From positions 62,001 to 126,000 of the forward strand of contig NZ_CAMPKE010000005.1 of assembly GCF_946887195.1 (NCBI RefSeq): a DNA stretch of 64,000 nucleotides, in the 5' to 3' direction. The stretch comes from an uncultured Halomonas sp. (GTDB lineage: Bacteria > Pseudomonadota > Gammaproteobacteria > Pseudomonadales > Halomonadaceae). Below, in pieces: positions 52,647 to 64,000 of this stretch. Position 1 is the first letter of the stretch, and each line of letters begins with the position of its first letter. Position numbers and translations under genes: made by a program. A model generated the notes under the pieces. It ran no database searches, had not been told where the DNA came from, and saw only the letters and a program-made list of their open reading frames with translations.

Positions 52647-54010
52647 GCGAAACCCTCGACGTTCGCGAAGTCAATTTCGACGGCCTGGTTGGCCCGACCC
52701 ACAACTATGCCGGGCTGGCGCATGGCAACGTGGCCTCGATGCGACATGGCGGGCTGGATTCCAATCCCAGGGAGGGCGCACTGCAGGGCCTGGCCAAGAT
52801 GAAGGCGCTGAAAGACGCCGGCTACGCCCAAGGTGTGCTGCCGCCGCAGCAGCGGCCCGATCTCGGCGCGCTGCGCGATCTCGGCTTTTCCGGCAGCAAC
52901 GCCGAAGTGCTCGAGCGTGCCGCCCGCGAAGCCCCGCAACTGCTGCGCGCGGTGTGTTCGGCATCGAGCATGTGGACGGCCAACGCCGCCACCGTGACGC
53001 CAAGCCGGGATGCCGCCGATGGCCGTACGCACTTCACCCCGGCCAACCTGCAATCGAGCTTTCATCGCTTTCTCGAGCCGCAGACCACCGGGCGCGTGCT
53101 GGCGGCGATCTTCCGTGACGAGGCGCGCTTCGCCCATCACCCGGCGCTGCCGGCGACTCCGGCGTTCTCCGACGAAGGCGCGGCCAATCACACCCGGCTA
53201 TGCGGTGAGCATGGCGAGGGTGGCGTACATCTTTACGTTTATGGCCGCCAGGCGTTTGGTGGCGGTCCTGGCGAGAGTCGAGAGCCGAAACGCTTCCCGG
53301 CGCGTCAGACTCTGGAAGCCAGCCAGGCGGTGGCGCGTCAGCACGGGCTGTCTGAAGCCCAGACGGTGTTCGCCCAGCAGCACCCCGACGCCATCGACGC
53401 CGGCGTGTTTCACAATGACGTGATCGCCGTGGGCAATGGCCCGGTGCTGCTCTATCACCAGATGGCCTTTCTCGACGAGCAAAAGACCCTCGATGAGCTG
53501 CGCGCCAAGATGGCCACACCGCTGATCCCGGTGCGCGTGCCGATCGAAGCCGTGAGCATGGACGATGCCGTGGCCTCATACCTGTTCAACTCGCAGTTGC
53601 TCACCGATCCCGACGGCTCGGGCGCCATGACCTTGGTGGTGCCCGGTGAATGCCAGGAGAACGAGGCGGTGTGGCGCACCATTCAGGATCTGCTGCTGGC
53701 TGGGGCCAACCCGATCAACGACGTGGTGGTCAAGGACGTCAAGCAGAGCATGCGCAACGGCGGCGGCCCCGCCTGCCTACGCTTACGTGTGGTGCTCAGC
53801 GAGGCAGAGCGCGCTGGCCTGAGCGGGCGCGTACTGCTCGACGACGCCCTGTACGGCGAACTGACCCAATGGGTCGAGAAGCACTACCGTGACCGACTGG
53901 CGCCGGCGGATCTCGCCGACCCGCAGCTCGCCGAGGAAACCCTCACCGCGCTGGATGAACTGACGCGGATACTACAGATCGGTAATGTCTATCCGTTTCA
54001 GTTGGTGTAG
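52643..54010 (+). CDS. astB: N-succinylarginine dihydrolase
   Basis: 455 residues of the amidinotransferase fold. [18 protein letters not shown] at the start, the catalytic His region [18 protein letters not shown], and the active Cys in [12 protein letters not shown] near residue 370. It splits succinylarginine to succinylornithine, CO2 and two ammonia. It is the last gene of the operon; astE is not present. A hairpin follows after three bases. Confidence 0.97.
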   Translation: MSETLDVREVNFDGLVGPTHNYAGLAHGNVASMRHGGLDSNPREGALQGLAKMKALKDAGYAQGVLPPQQRPDLGALRDLGFSGSNAEVLERAAREAPQLLRAVCSASSMWTANAATVTPSRDAADGRTHFTPANLQSSFHRFLEPQTTGRVLAAIFRDEARFAHHPALPATPAFSDEGAANHTRLCGEHGEGGVHLYVYGRQAFGGGPGESREPKRFPARQTLEASQAVARQHGLSEAQTVFAQQHPDAIDAGVFHNDVIAVGNGPVLLYHQMAFLDEQKTLDELRAKMATPLIPVRVPIEAVSMDDAVASYLFNSQLLTDPDGSGAMTLVVPGECQENEAVWRTIQDLLLAGANPINDVVVKDVKQSMRNGGGPACLRLRVVLSEAERAGLSGRVLLDDALYGELTQWVEKHYRDRLAPADLADPQLAEETLTALDELTRILQIGNVYPFQLV

Positions 54011-54013
54011 AAG

Positions 54014-54053
54014 AACGCGAAGCCCTGGACGGTAGATTCCAAGGCTTCGCGTT
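54014..54053. terminator. hairpin between astB and the PNPOx-like gene
   Basis: AACGCGAAGCC (54014-54024) pairs perfectly with GGCTTCGCGTT (54043-54053), with an 18-base loop, between two convergent stop codons. T runs are short on both sides, so termination is likely but not certain. Confidence 0.65.
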
Positions 54054-54064
54054 GCGATCATCGA

Positions 54065-54547
54065 TCACCCGAACGTTTCATTCTCGCCCATGTCCGGCGT
54101 GTCTTTCTTCACGTTGGCCTTGGCGATCTCGTAGAGCTGAAAGGCTTTGCTCTCCTTCGCTTTCCAATGCTCGCCAAACTGGATCTTGATTTCCAGAAGC
54201 GCGACATCGGGGTCGTCCTTGCCGTCCGGAAACCAGGCAGCCACGAACGGGTTCCAGTATTTCTCGATCAGTTCCCGGTTTCTGGTCAACGCGGCTTTGC
54301 CGGAGAGCGACACATAAGCGCCCGATTCCTGATCGGAGAAGCTCAGGCAGACATCGCGATCCGCTTGGGCCTCGAAGACTTTTTCGGCACTAGCGCGGGT
54401 AAAGAACCACAGCGTCCCATCGTATTCGTCTTGCACCAGATGCATGGGGCGCGCCCTTGGCATGTCGTCATCCAGTGTGACCAGCATGCCGACTTTCATC
54501 TCCTTGATCATCTTCCAGATTTTCTGCTTATGCTCGGGGCTTGACAT
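54065..54547 (-). CDS. pyridoxamine 5'-phosphate oxidase-like general stress protein
   Basis: 160 residues from the ATG at 54547, with AAGGAG upstream; the longer frame lacks support. The split-barrel flavin fold is seen in KVGMLVTLDDDMPRARPMHLVQDEYDGTLWFFT and DVCLSFSDQESGAYVSLSGKAAL, the pattern of GsiB/YdaG-type general stress protein 26. It probably binds FMN or FAD. The role is unknown beyond stress. It converges on the AST operon. Confidence 0.88.
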   Translation of the reverse strand: MSSPEHKQKIWKMIKEMKVGMLVTLDDDMPRARPMHLVQDEYDGTLWFFTRASAEKVFEAQADRDVCLSFSDQESGAYVSLSGKAALTRNRELIEKYWNPFVAAWFPDGKDDPDVALLEIKIQFGEHWKAKESKAFQLYEIAKANVKKDTPDMGENETFG

Positions 54548-54746
54548 AAGATAACGCTCCTTGTTTACGCCATGGATCTTCGAACTCAGCCTATCGCCGC
54601 GCGTTCGAAAGCGAGGAAATGCTTGTTCGCGGCTGGCCGAATCCCTCTCATCGATAGTGGTATCGCAGCCGACTGTCTTCAACCGCAGGTTGCGAAACAG
54701 GTCGTGATGGTCTGGCCTGCCTTTACCAAGCCCGTGCCGCCGGTCT

Positions 54747-54842
54747 ATGACCCAAGGTGCACGGCCCGCGCTCGCGGCGACGATCGTCGGCGGGGCTGCA
54801 CTCGGTCTCTGCCTGTACCGTTACCGCCACAAACATCGCTGA
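54747..54842 (+). CDS. doubtful 31-residue ORF with a membrane segment and basic tail
   Basis: In the 343-base gap before the GNAT gene, ATG 54747 to TGA 54842 reads 31 residues beginning MTQGARPALAATIVGGAALG, a Gly/Ala-rich hydrophobic stretch, then a tail of Arg, His and Lys. No ribosome binding site is visible. Its layout recalls the C-terminus of the SDR gene at 55412. The remaining part of this gap shows nothing else. Confidence 0.22.
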   Translation: MTQGARPALAATIVGGAALGLCLYRYRHKHR

Positions 54843-54890
54843 GCCGTTCTGTATAATGGCCATCCTTCGCACCCAAGGATGACGTTCGGC

Positions 54891-55373
54891 ATGACTGACA
54901 CACCGGCGATTGTGCCGCTGACCCCCGACTCGCCGCATCTGGAAACCATCGTAGGTTGGCAGCAAGACGCCTGGGGGCATTTGAACCCGACGCTCGGCTT
55001 CGCAAGCCGCCGCGAAGAAGTGCGCGGTGAATGCGGGCCAGGCGGTGTACCCAGGGTATTCATGGCGATGAGCGGTGAGACGCCAGTCGGCACGGCGAGC
55101 CTGACCGTGGACGACATGGACACTCGTCCCGAACTCGCACCATGGCTGGCCTCGGTGTTCGTGCTGCCGGAATGGCGCGGGCAGGGCATCGCCTCGCGCC
55201 TGGTACGTCGGGTCGAAGAGGAGGCCCGCGAGGCGGGCATCGCAACGCTTTATCTCTACACGCCGGATCAGCAGGCGCTGTATCGCCGGCTGGGCTGGGA
55301 GGATCGCGAGGTTCTGAACTACCGTGGCGAGGACGTGACCGTGATGCTTCGCCGCTTGGCTGGCGCCACGTAG
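54891..55373 (+). CDS. GNAT-family N-acetyltransferase
   Basis: 160 residues from the ATG at 54891 (54879 would add four). The acetyl-CoA site has the GNAT signature VFVLPEWRGQGIASRLVRRVEEEAREAG near residues 90-117, after the beta-strand pair TPVGTASLTVDDMDTRPELAPWLASV. LYLYTPDQQALYRRLGWEDRE closes the fold. The acceptor is unknown. Confidence 0.92.
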   Translation: MTDTPAIVPLTPDSPHLETIVGWQQDAWGHLNPTLGFASRREEVRGECGPGGVPRVFMAMSGETPVGTASLTVDDMDTRPELAPWLASVFVLPEWRGQGIASRLVRRVEEEAREAGIATLYLYTPDQQALYRRLGWEDREVLNYRGEDVTVMLRRLAGAT

Positions 55374-55411
55374 CCGATCGACCCAACCCAATTCGAGCCC
55401 GTTGCGCTCAT

Positions 55412-56473
55412 CTATCGCCGGTGGCGCAGCCGCCGGTAGCGCGGCTTGCGCGCCTTGGCGCGGCCGGTAAGGGCGGTAAGGGCGGTAATGCCGAACAGCG
55501 TGCCAGCGATCAACGTCGCCGTCAGCGCGGGATGCAGCGTCGCCCGCGTGTAGATGCTCGATTTCGAAACATGATGCCCGTAGCGCGCCCGCTCGCGCAG
55601 ATCGGTCGCCGGATCGTGCAGCGCGAAGCGGTGGCGATGCTCCGGACGCCCCGATTTCTGCTGGCGAACCATGGTAGCCTCCATGATTCGATCCGCCAGG
55701 CGCGGCGCGTATTGCCCCAGCGCGGCAATCAGCTTGCCGCCACCACCGACATACACGTCACGCTTGGGCACTTCGGCGCAGTGCAGAATCGCCCGGGCAA
55801 CCACCTTCGGATCGTAGAGCGAGGGCGGCAGCGTCGGCTCCTCTTCCAGGTAGTTCTCGGCGTGTTGCGGAAACGGCGTGGCGATGCTGCTCGGCTTGAT
55901 CAGCGTGACCGCGACCGGTGCGCCCGCCTCCTCGAGTTCCATTCGCAAGGCATCGGTGAAGCCTTTGACGGCATGCTTCGAGGCGGAGTACATGCCCTGG
56001 ATCGGCAGGGCGCGGTCCGAGACCACCGAGCCGAGGTTGATGATCACGCCACCGCAGCGCTCGCGACGCCCCTCGAAGTGACGCGCCGCTTCCAGCGAAC
56101 CGTGCACGACGCCCCAGTAGTTGGTCTCGAACAGGCGCCGATGATCTTCGGGCTTGATGTCGAGCATCCTGCCGAAAATGGAGGCGCCGGCGTTGTTGAT
56201 CCAGGTATCGAAGGTGCCGAAGCGCTCGCGCGCGGTGCGAGCGATATCGCGTACCTGCTCCGCATCGCCGACGTCGGCGACGACATGAACGGCGTCACCG
56301 CCGGCCTGGTCGATCTCATCGACGAGCTGGCGCAGCGCGTTCTCGTCGCGTGCCGCGAGTACGAGTTTCGCGCCGCGGCTGGCCGCCAGGCGCGCGGTCG
56401 CCAGGCCAATGCCTGTGGTCGCGCCGGTAATGACGATGATCTGCTCTCTGAGTTTCTTCAGGCGTAGCGCCAT
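55412..56473 (-). CDS. SDR-family oxidoreductase with hydrophobic C-terminal extension
   Basis: 353 residues from the ATG at 56473 with AAGGAGAG upstream. The first 250 residues are a classical SDR: ITGATTGIGLATA, NNAG, NLGSVVSD with the Ser, and YSASKHAVKG (YxxxK). About 100 residues follow: a bridge with PEHRHRFALHDPATDL and then a hydrophobic segment (LTATLIAGTLFGITALTAL) and a strongly basic end. The extension could anchor the enzyme at the membrane, as in a known subgroup of SDRs, but the substrate is unknown. Confidence 0.88.
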   Translation of the reverse strand: MALRLKKLREQIIVITGATTGIGLATARLAASRGAKLVLAARDENALRQLVDEIDQAGGDAVHVVADVGDAEQVRDIARTARERFGTFDTWINNAGASIFGRMLDIKPEDHRRLFETNYWGVVHGSLEAARHFEGRRERCGGVIINLGSVVSDRALPIQGMYSASKHAVKGFTDALRMELEEAGAPVAVTLIKPSSIATPFPQHAENYLEEEPTLPPSLYDPKVVARAILHCAEVPKRDVYVGGGGKLIAALGQYAPRLADRIMEATMVRQQKSGRPEHRHRFALHDPATDLRERARYGHHVSKSSIYTRATLHPALTATLIAGTLFGITALTALTGRAKARKPRYRRLRHRR

Positions 56474-56610
56474 TATCGCTCTCCTTGCCCGCCGTCGCGA
56501 CCGGTCATCGCTGGCCGTGAGCGGCTCGGCATCCATTGCCATTGCTGGGGTGTGCCCCCTCAGGATAGCCGCCGCGCGAGGATTGCGAAAAAAATTGCGT
56601 GGCGCTTGTC

Positions 56611-58104
56611 TCAGTGGGCTTCACGGCCGATATGCAGCGCCACCGCACCATTACTCGGCACGTCAAGCCGCGCCTGGCCATCGGTATCGACGGTAATTGG
56701 CCGGCTACAATCGTTGGCCAGGACGTCGCAGTAGTGCCCGGGCGGCAGAGAGGTTTCGAGGGTCGCTTGCCAGGTATCGTCGCTGCGGTTCATGGCCAGA
56801 AAACCGCGCTCGCCACGGGCGAAGGCGATGTGCGATTCACCGTCCTGTTGCCAGTGCGCAACCGGCGCGTCACCGACCGTATCGCGAAAACCGACCATGG
56901 CACGGACCCCCGGCCAGCGGTGCTCGCAGACCCAGCCGCGTTGATCCAGCGAATCCGGCGTCAGGCAGCCCAGACCGCTTTCCCCATGCACTCGGGCCGT
57001 TTGCCAGCCACCATCGCTGGATACCGTAGGTGGGCCCTGGTCACTGTCATCGAAGGTGTAGCTCGACATGATACGCGGCGTGCCGTAGGGCCAGGCGAGC
57101 ATGAACACCACGCCGAGTCGGTAGCGCTCTCCGAAGGCGTGCATCATTACCGCACCGGCGCCATGGCCGCGCTGGTTGTCGTGGTTGTCGACGAATACCA
57201 GTGCACGCGCGTCGGGCACCCAATGCTCGGCGCTGCCGAGCGTCTTCAGTTGGGCCAGGTCGCCGCTCATCATCGCCCGCGACAGTTCGCGACCGTAGCG
57301 GAATTCGGTGACGTCGCCGTTAGCCAGGTAATCCTGCACCGTGATCGGCTCGCCGCCCAGGTCGATCACCTCCTGAAAAACATAAGGATCGCCCTCGACG
57401 CCGTCTAGTATCGCGGCGATGTCCTCGGGTGGAATATGCTTGGCGGCGTCGATGCGAAAGCCGGCCACGCCGATGTCCATCAGCGATTGCAGGTAGCCGC
57501 TGAGCCGCTCGCGAACCGCCGGTTTTTCGGTGGCTAGATCGGCCAGGCCGAGCAGGTGGCAATGTTGCACTTCCCAGCGATCCTGATAATCGTGAATCTG
57601 GTCGTCGTCATGGCGCCCGCAATGGTGAAAGTCGCCTTCGGTGTAAAGGTCGCCGTAACGAAATGGCGTGAAGCGGGTGCCGGCGATGCCTTCGCCCTCG
57701 CCGATGCCGGCCATGTGATTGATTACCGCGTCGACCACGATGCCTACGCCGGCGGCCCGGCAACGCTCGACCATGGCGATGAACGCGGCGCGATCGCCGC
57801 TGCGCGATTCGAGCCGGTAGCCGACCGGCTGATAGCGTGCCCACCAGGCGCCATCGACATCGCCGAGGGCGATGTGTTCATTGGGCGGCGAAACCTGCAC
57901 GGCGTCGATACCGCTGGGGCCTAGCACGCTTTCGCATTCGGCGGCGATGTCGTCCCAACGCCACTCGAACAGGTGGACCATGACCGTTCCCGGCGCCTCG
58001 AGATCGATTCTCGGAGGCTGGTCGGCGGCGATGACGAATGGACTGGCGATGGAGAGCCCGGCGGCGGCGAGGGTAGCCAGGCACGAAAGTCGGCGGTTGC
58101 GCAT
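56611..58104 (-). CDS. secreted alpha-amylase (GH13), chloride-site type
   Basis: 497 residues from the ATG at 58104 with a clear signal peptide (to about residue 27, SPFVIAA). The TIM barrel opens [18 protein letters not shown] and has [17 protein letters not shown], as in animal and Streptomyces alpha-amylases. Catalytic residues: Asp in GFRIDAAKH, Glu in [11 protein letters not shown] and Asp in [13 protein letters not shown]. Residues that bind the activating chloride in animal enzymes are present: Arg of GFRIDA, Asn of HDNQR and Arg of [11 protein letters not shown], the last a Lys in the Pseudoalteromonas enzyme. It hydrolyses starch outside the cytoplasm, next to and divergent from the maltodextrin importer. 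Confidence 0.94.
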   Translation of the reverse strand: MRNRRLSCLATLAAAGLSIASPFVIAADQPPRIDLEAPGTVMVHLFEWRWDDIAAECESVLGPSGIDAVQVSPPNEHIALGDVDGAWWARYQPVGYRLESRSGDRAAFIAMVERCRAAGVGIVVDAVINHMAGIGEGEGIAGTRFTPFRYGDLYTEGDFHHCGRHDDDQIHDYQDRWEVQHCHLLGLADLATEKPAVRERLSGYLQSLMDIGVAGFRIDAAKHIPPEDIAAILDGVEGDPYVFQEVIDLGGEPITVQDYLANGDVTEFRYGRELSRAMMSGDLAQLKTLGSAEHWVPDARALVFVDNHDNQRGHGAGAVMMHAFGERYRLGVVFMLAWPYGTPRIMSSYTFDDSDQGPPTVSSDGGWQTARVHGESGLGCLTPDSLDQRGWVCEHRWPGVRAMVGFRDTVGDAPVAHWQQDGESHIAFARGERGFLAMNRSDDTWQATLETSLPPGHYCDVLANDCSRPITVDTDGQARLDVPSNGAVALHIGREAH

Positions 58105-58160
58105 CGTGGTTTCCTTTTCGCAGGATTGTCCGGCCATGCTAGCGGGGTGTGCCGGTGCTG

Positions 58161-58226
58161 CCCTCATCCCATTGGCGTGTCGCTACGCCCTGCCCATACG
58201 CCGGCTACGCCCCCGCCGGGGATGAG
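58161..58226. promoter_or_regulatory. candidate mal operator region (amylase-malE divergent gap)
   Basis: The 222-base gap holds two matches to the E. coli MalT box core GGATGA: GGGATGAGGG on the minus strand (58170-58161) and GGGGATGAG on the plus strand (58218-58226). Between them CTACGCCC occurs at 58183-58190 and again at 58205-58212, 22 bases apart, with a TACGCC between. The same pair stands before lamB. A short stem CCCGGCG/CGCCGGG (58269-58290) lies in the malE leader. Regulation by a MalT-like protein is inference; no malT is in the window. Confidence 0.5.
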
Positions 58227-58326
58227 CAACCCTTGGCGCGGATTGGCGAGTCTTGTGGCCTGGGCAAGCCCGGCGGCTCGAATCGCCGGGCGACATACGA
58301 AGACAACAACAAGAGGCATGCTAGTG

Positions 58327-59517
58327 ATGAAATCACGCCAACGACTCCTGCTTCCCCTCCTTGCCGCCGCCGTCGGCGCGGGGCTTTCCCTGCCTAGCGT
58401 CGCCGCCACCGAGGAGGGCAAGCTGGTCATCTGGATCAACGGCGACAAGGGCTACGATGGTTTGCAGAAGGTCGGCGATCGCTTCACCGCCGAGACCGGT
58501 ATTCCGGTCGAGGTGGCGCACCCCGATGGGCTGACCGACAAGTTTCAGCAGGCCGCGGCCAGCGGCAACGGCCCCGACATCGTCATTTGGCCGCACGACC
58601 GGCTGGGCGAATGGGCACAGAGCGGTCTGCTCACTCCGGTGTCGCCATCCGCCGAAGTCTGGGGACGTATGTACGACTTCACCTGGGATGCGGTGTCCTG
58701 GAACGGCGAGACCTACGGCTACCCGATCGCCGTCGAGTCGCTGGGCCTGATCTACAACAAGGCTCTGGTCGAGACGCCGCCGGAGAGTTTTGAAGAGATC
58801 ATCGCGCTGGATGCGAAACTGGCCGAGCAGGGCAAGGAAGCGATCCTGTGGGATTACGGCACGCCGTATTTCAGTTGGCCGCTGCTGGCCGCCAACGGCG
58901 GCTATGCCTTCAAAAAGACCGAAGACGGCTATGACGTCACCGATACCGGCGTCAACAACGCCGGCGCCATCCAGGGCGGCAAGCTGCTCGAGCGCCTGAT
59001 CGAAGAGGGTGTGATGCCCACCGGCGTCAACTACAGCGTCATGGATTCGCGCTTCAACAAGGGCGAAGTGGCGACCATGATCAACGGCCCGTGGGCCTGG
59101 AGCAATCTCGAGAAGAGCGGCATCGACTTCGGTGTGGCGCTATTGCCCAAGGTTGGCGAAGAGCGCGCCAAGCCGATGGTCGGCGTGTTGACGGCGATGA
59201 TCAGTTCGGCCAGCGCCAACGAGTTGCTGGCCACCGAGTTCATCGAAAGCTACCTGCTGACCGAGCAAGGGCTGGAGACCGTCAACGCCGATGTGCCCCT
59301 GGGCGCCGTGGCGCATAAGGCCTACATGCAGACGTTGTCCCAGAACCCCAACATCGCCGCGACCATGGCCAACGCGCGTCTCGGCGCGCCGATGCCCAAC
59401 GTGCCGGAGATGGGCGCTTTCTGGTCGGCGATGGAACCGGCGCTGAAGAACATTACCTCGGGGCGTCAGGATGCCGAGGCGGCGCTTGATGCGGCCGCGC
59501 AGCGCATCGTCAACTAA
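58327..59517 (+). CDS. malE: maltose/maltodextrin ABC transporter substrate-binding protein MalE
   Basis: 396 residues from the ATG at 58327, same size as E. coli MalE. The signal peptide ends near residue 26 (LPSVAA). The mature part opens [35 protein letters not shown] and has [60 protein letters not shown] and the aromatic sugar contacts. It binds maltodextrins in the periplasm. It lies first in malE-malF-malG, divergent from the amylase; malK is not in the window. Confidence 0.97.
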   Translation: MKSRQRLLLPLLAAAVGAGLSLPSVAATEEGKLVIWINGDKGYDGLQKVGDRFTAETGIPVEVAHPDGLTDKFQQAAASGNGPDIVIWPHDRLGEWAQSGLLTPVSPSAEVWGRMYDFTWDAVSWNGETYGYPIAVESLGLIYNKALVETPPESFEEIIALDAKLAEQGKEAILWDYGTPYFSWPLLAANGGYAFKKTEDGYDVTDTGVNNAGAIQGGKLLERLIEEGVMPTGVNYSVMDSRFNKGEVATMINGPWAWSNLEKSGIDFGVALLPKVGEERAKPMVGVLTAMISSASANELLATEFIESYLLTEQGLETVNADVPLGAVAHKAYMQTLSQNPNIAATMANARLGAPMPNVPEMGAFWSAMEPALKNITSGRQDAEAALDAAAQRIVN

Positions 59518-59585
59518 GCCGCCCACAACGATAGCCGCAATGGCCGATGCTAGAGCATGGCATCGGTCAGCGGCCGGACTTACGC

Positions 59586-61091
59586 ATGTACAAGACGCTT
59601 CTCTCTCGCGCGTTACTCGGCCTGATCGTCGTGGCGATGCTATGGCTGGTGATGGCCTTCTATGCACAGGGCCAGTGGATCTTCGCGCTGCTGTTTCTGG
59701 TATTGGTCACGGCGCTGGCCGTGGTTTTCACCAAGCGCTCGCTCAGCCGCCATCGCTACATTTTCCCGGCGCTGGCCGGCATGAGCCTGTTCATCCTGTT
59801 TCCGCTGGCCTATACCATCGGCATCGGCTTCACCAATTACAGCGGCAGCAACCTGCTCTCGGAGGAGCGGGTGCGCGAGATACTGCTGTCGCGTACCTAT
59901 CAGGAGGAAAGCGGCGAATATGCCTTCCGGCTGTATCCGGCGGGCGAATCGTATCGGCTCTATCTGGAGAGTGGAGTTAACGGTGGGGCTCGTTTCGTCT
60001 CGTCGCCGCTGGATCTGAGCGATGCCGAGCCGCGCCGGGTCGGAGTGACCTCCGCCGCCGCACCGCCCGCCGGCGAGCCGGCCAGCTTGCGTGAGGTCAT
60101 TGCGGCCAAGGGCGCACTCGGGGAGTTGACGCTGATCACGCCAAGCGGCAGTGAGCTGACGCTGGCCAGCCTGCGCAGTTTTGCACCGATCCTGCCGCGC
60201 TATGTGGCCAATGACGATGGCACGCTGACCGATCGTCAGACCGGCGCGCTGCTGACGCCCAATCAGGAAACCGGCTTCTTCGTCACCGCCGAGGGCGAGC
60301 GCGTCTATCCCGGCTGGACCGTGGCGATCGGCTTCGACAATTACCAGCGCGTGCTGACCGATCCATCGGTTCGCGGACCTTTCCTGCAGATATTCGCCTG
60401 GACGCTGGCGTTCTCGCTACTGACCGTGGCGTTCACCCTGGCGGTGGGCATGGTACTGGCGGCACTGCTGCAATGGGATCAGCTTCGCGGCAAGGCGGTC
60501 TATCGCACGCTACTGATCCTGCCCTACGCGGTGCCGGCGTTCATCTCGATTCTGGTCTTCAAGGGGCTGTTCAACCAGAACTTCGGCGAGATCAATCTGA
60601 TTCTCGAGAGCCTGTTCGGCGTCAAGCCGGCGTGGTTCAGCGACCCTTGGCTGGCGCGCGGCATGCTGTTGATCGTCAATACCTGGTTGGGCTATCCCTA
60701 CATGCTGCTGTTGTGCATGGGATTGATGCAATCGATTCCGCGCGATCTCTACGAAGCCTCGGCGATGGATGGCGGCGGCGCGATCACCAATCTGCTGCGC
60801 ATCACCCTGCCGCTGATCATCAAGCCGCTGGCGCCGCTATTGATCGCCGCTTTCGCATTCAATTTCAATAACTTCGTGCTGATCATCCTACTCACGGGCG
60901 GTGGGCCGGACATTATCGGCGCAAGCACCCCGGCGGGTACCACCGACCTGCTGGTCAGCTACACCTACCGCATCGCTTTCCAGGATACCGGCCAGAACTT
61001 CGGGCTGGCGGCGGCCATTGCCACGCTGATCTTCCTGATTGTCGGTGGGCTGTCGCTGCTCAATCTGCGCCTGTCGAAGGTCAAGATATAG
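59586..61091 (+). CDS. malF: maltose ABC transporter permease MalF
   Basis: 501 residues from the ATG at 59586. Three N-terminal helices, then a large periplasmic P2 loop (about 85-270, between [13 protein letters not shown] and [14 protein letters not shown]), which in E. coli binds MalE, then five helices with the EAA loop ([24 protein letters not shown]) that docks the ATPase. The ribosome binding site is weak. Confidence 0.96.
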   Translation: MYKTLLSRALLGLIVVAMLWLVMAFYAQGQWIFALLFLVLVTALAVVFTKRSLSRHRYIFPALAGMSLFILFPLAYTIGIGFTNYSGSNLLSEERVREILLSRTYQEESGEYAFRLYPAGESYRLYLESGVNGGARFVSSPLDLSDAEPRRVGVTSAAAPPAGEPASLREVIAAKGALGELTLITPSGSELTLASLRSFAPILPRYVANDDGTLTDRQTGALLTPNQETGFFVTAEGERVYPGWTVAIGFDNYQRVLTDPSVRGPFLQIFAWTLAFSLLTVAFTLAVGMVLAALLQWDQLRGKAVYRTLLILPYAVPAFISILVFKGLFNQNFGEINLILESLFGVKPAWFSDPWLARGMLLIVNTWLGYPYMLLLCMGLMQSIPRDLYEASAMDGGGAITNLLRITLPLIIKPLAPLLIAAFAFNFNNFVLIILLTGGGPDIIGASTPAGTTDLLVSYTYRIAFQDTGQNFGLAAAIATLIFLIVGGLSLLNLRLSKVKI

Positions 61092-61101
61092 GAGAACGCG
61101 C

Positions 61102-63536
<2,435 letters not shown>

Positions 63537-63568
63537 TCGAGAGTTCACGCTAGCGGTTCGATCGTTTT

Positions 63569-63597
63569 GCCGGTGCCCCGTGTGGCGCCGGCGTTTT
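63569..63597 (+). terminator. hairpin between lamB and malM
   Basis: GCCGGTGCC (63569-63577) pairs with GGCGCCGGC (63584-63592) with one mismatch-type pair, six-base loop, then GTTTT. The T run is short; it is likely a partial terminator or mRNA-stabilising stem between lamB and malM. Confidence 0.5.
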
Positions 63598-63613
63598 CAT
63601 TGGAGGGATTCCC

Positions 63614-64000
63614 ATGCAAGCACGGCATGTCATCGCAGCGCTGATGAGCGCTGCGTTACTCGGTGGCTGCGCGTTGCCATCGAACCAGGGCGCCAGCGCC
63701 TTACCGCCCAGCGATGTCTGGCTGAACCAGGCCGACGATTGCTGCGTCTCGCTGGCCGCATTGCCGACGACGGCATTGGCGCCGCGTCAGGATCTGCTGC
63801 TGGCCTTCGGAACACGAACGCCGGTTCATGCCTTCGCTACCGGCAAGAGCCCGTTTCATGCGCTGACGTTGCCGCGGCAGGTCGGGCCGCTGAAGCTCTC
63901 CTGGATCAGCGACGTGCAACGCGCCGCCGACGGCACGCTATCACTGTTCGCGCCGAGCGTATTGCTGCTCGATGCACAGGGCAACGTGCAGCGCCGCTTC
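63614..64000 (+). CDS. malM: maltose operon lipoprotein MalM (3' end outside window)
   Basis: 129 codons to the right edge, from an ATG at 63614 with GGAGGG upstream. A lipoprotein signal ends LLGGC near residue 19. The following CCVSLAALPTTALAPRQDLLLAFGTRTPVHAFATGKSPFHALTLP matches the MalM pattern. MalM is a periplasmic protein encoded after lamB in enterics; its role is not settled. The order lamB-malM is conserved. Confidence 0.85.
   Translation, partial: MQARHVIAALMSAALLGGCALPSNQGASALPPSDVWLNQADDCCVSLAALPTTALAPRQDLLLAFGTRTPVHAFATGKSPFHALTLPRQVGPLKLSWISDVQRAADGTLSLFAPSVLLLDAQGNVQRRF

Noticed and set aside
55142..56467. Open frame of 441 codons on the plus strand opposite the SDR
   Set aside because: Overlaps the GNAT gene in another frame and is antisense to the SDR; low-complexity composition.

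Overview
The window is a GC-rich, gene-dense chromosome segment from a gammaproteobacterium. Gene content and order point to the Halomonadaceae (Halomonas or Chromohalobacter type): the def-fmt-rsmB-trkA block, a suhB/trmJ/cysE/iscR block, an iscR-iscS-iscA-ndk-rlmN-pilW-rodZ-ispG-hisS-yfgM-bamB-der block, queA-tgt-yajC-secDF, FabV as enoyl-ACP reductase, and a Pseudomonas-type aru (AST) operon. This assignment is inference from layout; no rRNA or species marker is present.

Layout. 1-12 kb: a TraB-like membrane protein (cut by the left edge), TrkA, dodecin, RsmB, Fmt and Def on the minus strand; then LysM protein, DprA, TsaC, HemF and AroE on the plus strand; then a minus-strand M48 lipoprotein peptidase with a translationally coupled micro-ORF. 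12-24 kb: a DUF815 ATPase, then a long minus-strand housekeeping run from iscR (24.7 kb) down to der (13 kb). Its isc part is reduced to iscR, iscS and iscA. 24-33 kb: cysE, trmJ, suhB, the Sec accessory genes secDF-yajC, and the queuosine genes tgt and queA. 33.3-36.8 kb: tRNA-Leu(CAA), an AT-richer stretch with a hotdog thioesterase, etfBA, an exact 55-bp copy of the tRNA-Leu 3' half, two small minus-strand ORFs with good ribosome binding sites, and several hairpin terminators. This is the most accessory-looking part of the window.

36.8-47.6 kb: Rnk, a LysE exporter, a PCu(A)C copper chaperone, an AidB-like acyl-CoA dehydrogenase, glutathione peroxidase, a DUF7079 protein, FabV, two AraC regulators with DJ-1/PfpI-like domains, RluF, an isochorismatase-like hydrolase, a methyltransferase and an SDR. 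47.8-54 kb: the arginine succinyltransferase operon astC-aruF-aruG-astD-astB, which takes arginine to succinylglutamate; the last enzyme, AstE, is not here. 54-56.5 kb: a flavin-binding stress protein, a GNAT and an SDR with a hydrophobic tail. 56.6-64 kb: a maltodextrin locus with a secreted alpha-amylase carrying the chloride-site residues, divergent from malE-malF-malG-lamB-malM; malK and a regulator are not in the window. Together these would hydrolyse starch outside the cytoplasm, pass maltodextrins through LamB and import them by MalEFG.

Best leads. (1) A dispersed intergenic repeat, one copy between iscR and iscS and one between queA and tgt, with a conserved core and flanking arms that differ in sequence between copies but stay complementary, as expected for a selected stem. 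(2) A tRNA-Leu att-like duplication bracketing etfBA. (3) Two small ORFs at 36.2-36.6 kb and other micro-ORFs coupled to known genes. (4) Paired CTACGCCC motifs 21-22 bp apart upstream of both malE and lamB. (5) An isc locus without iscU, hscBA or fdx. No CRISPR array, transposase, integrase, phage gene or rRNA was seen.
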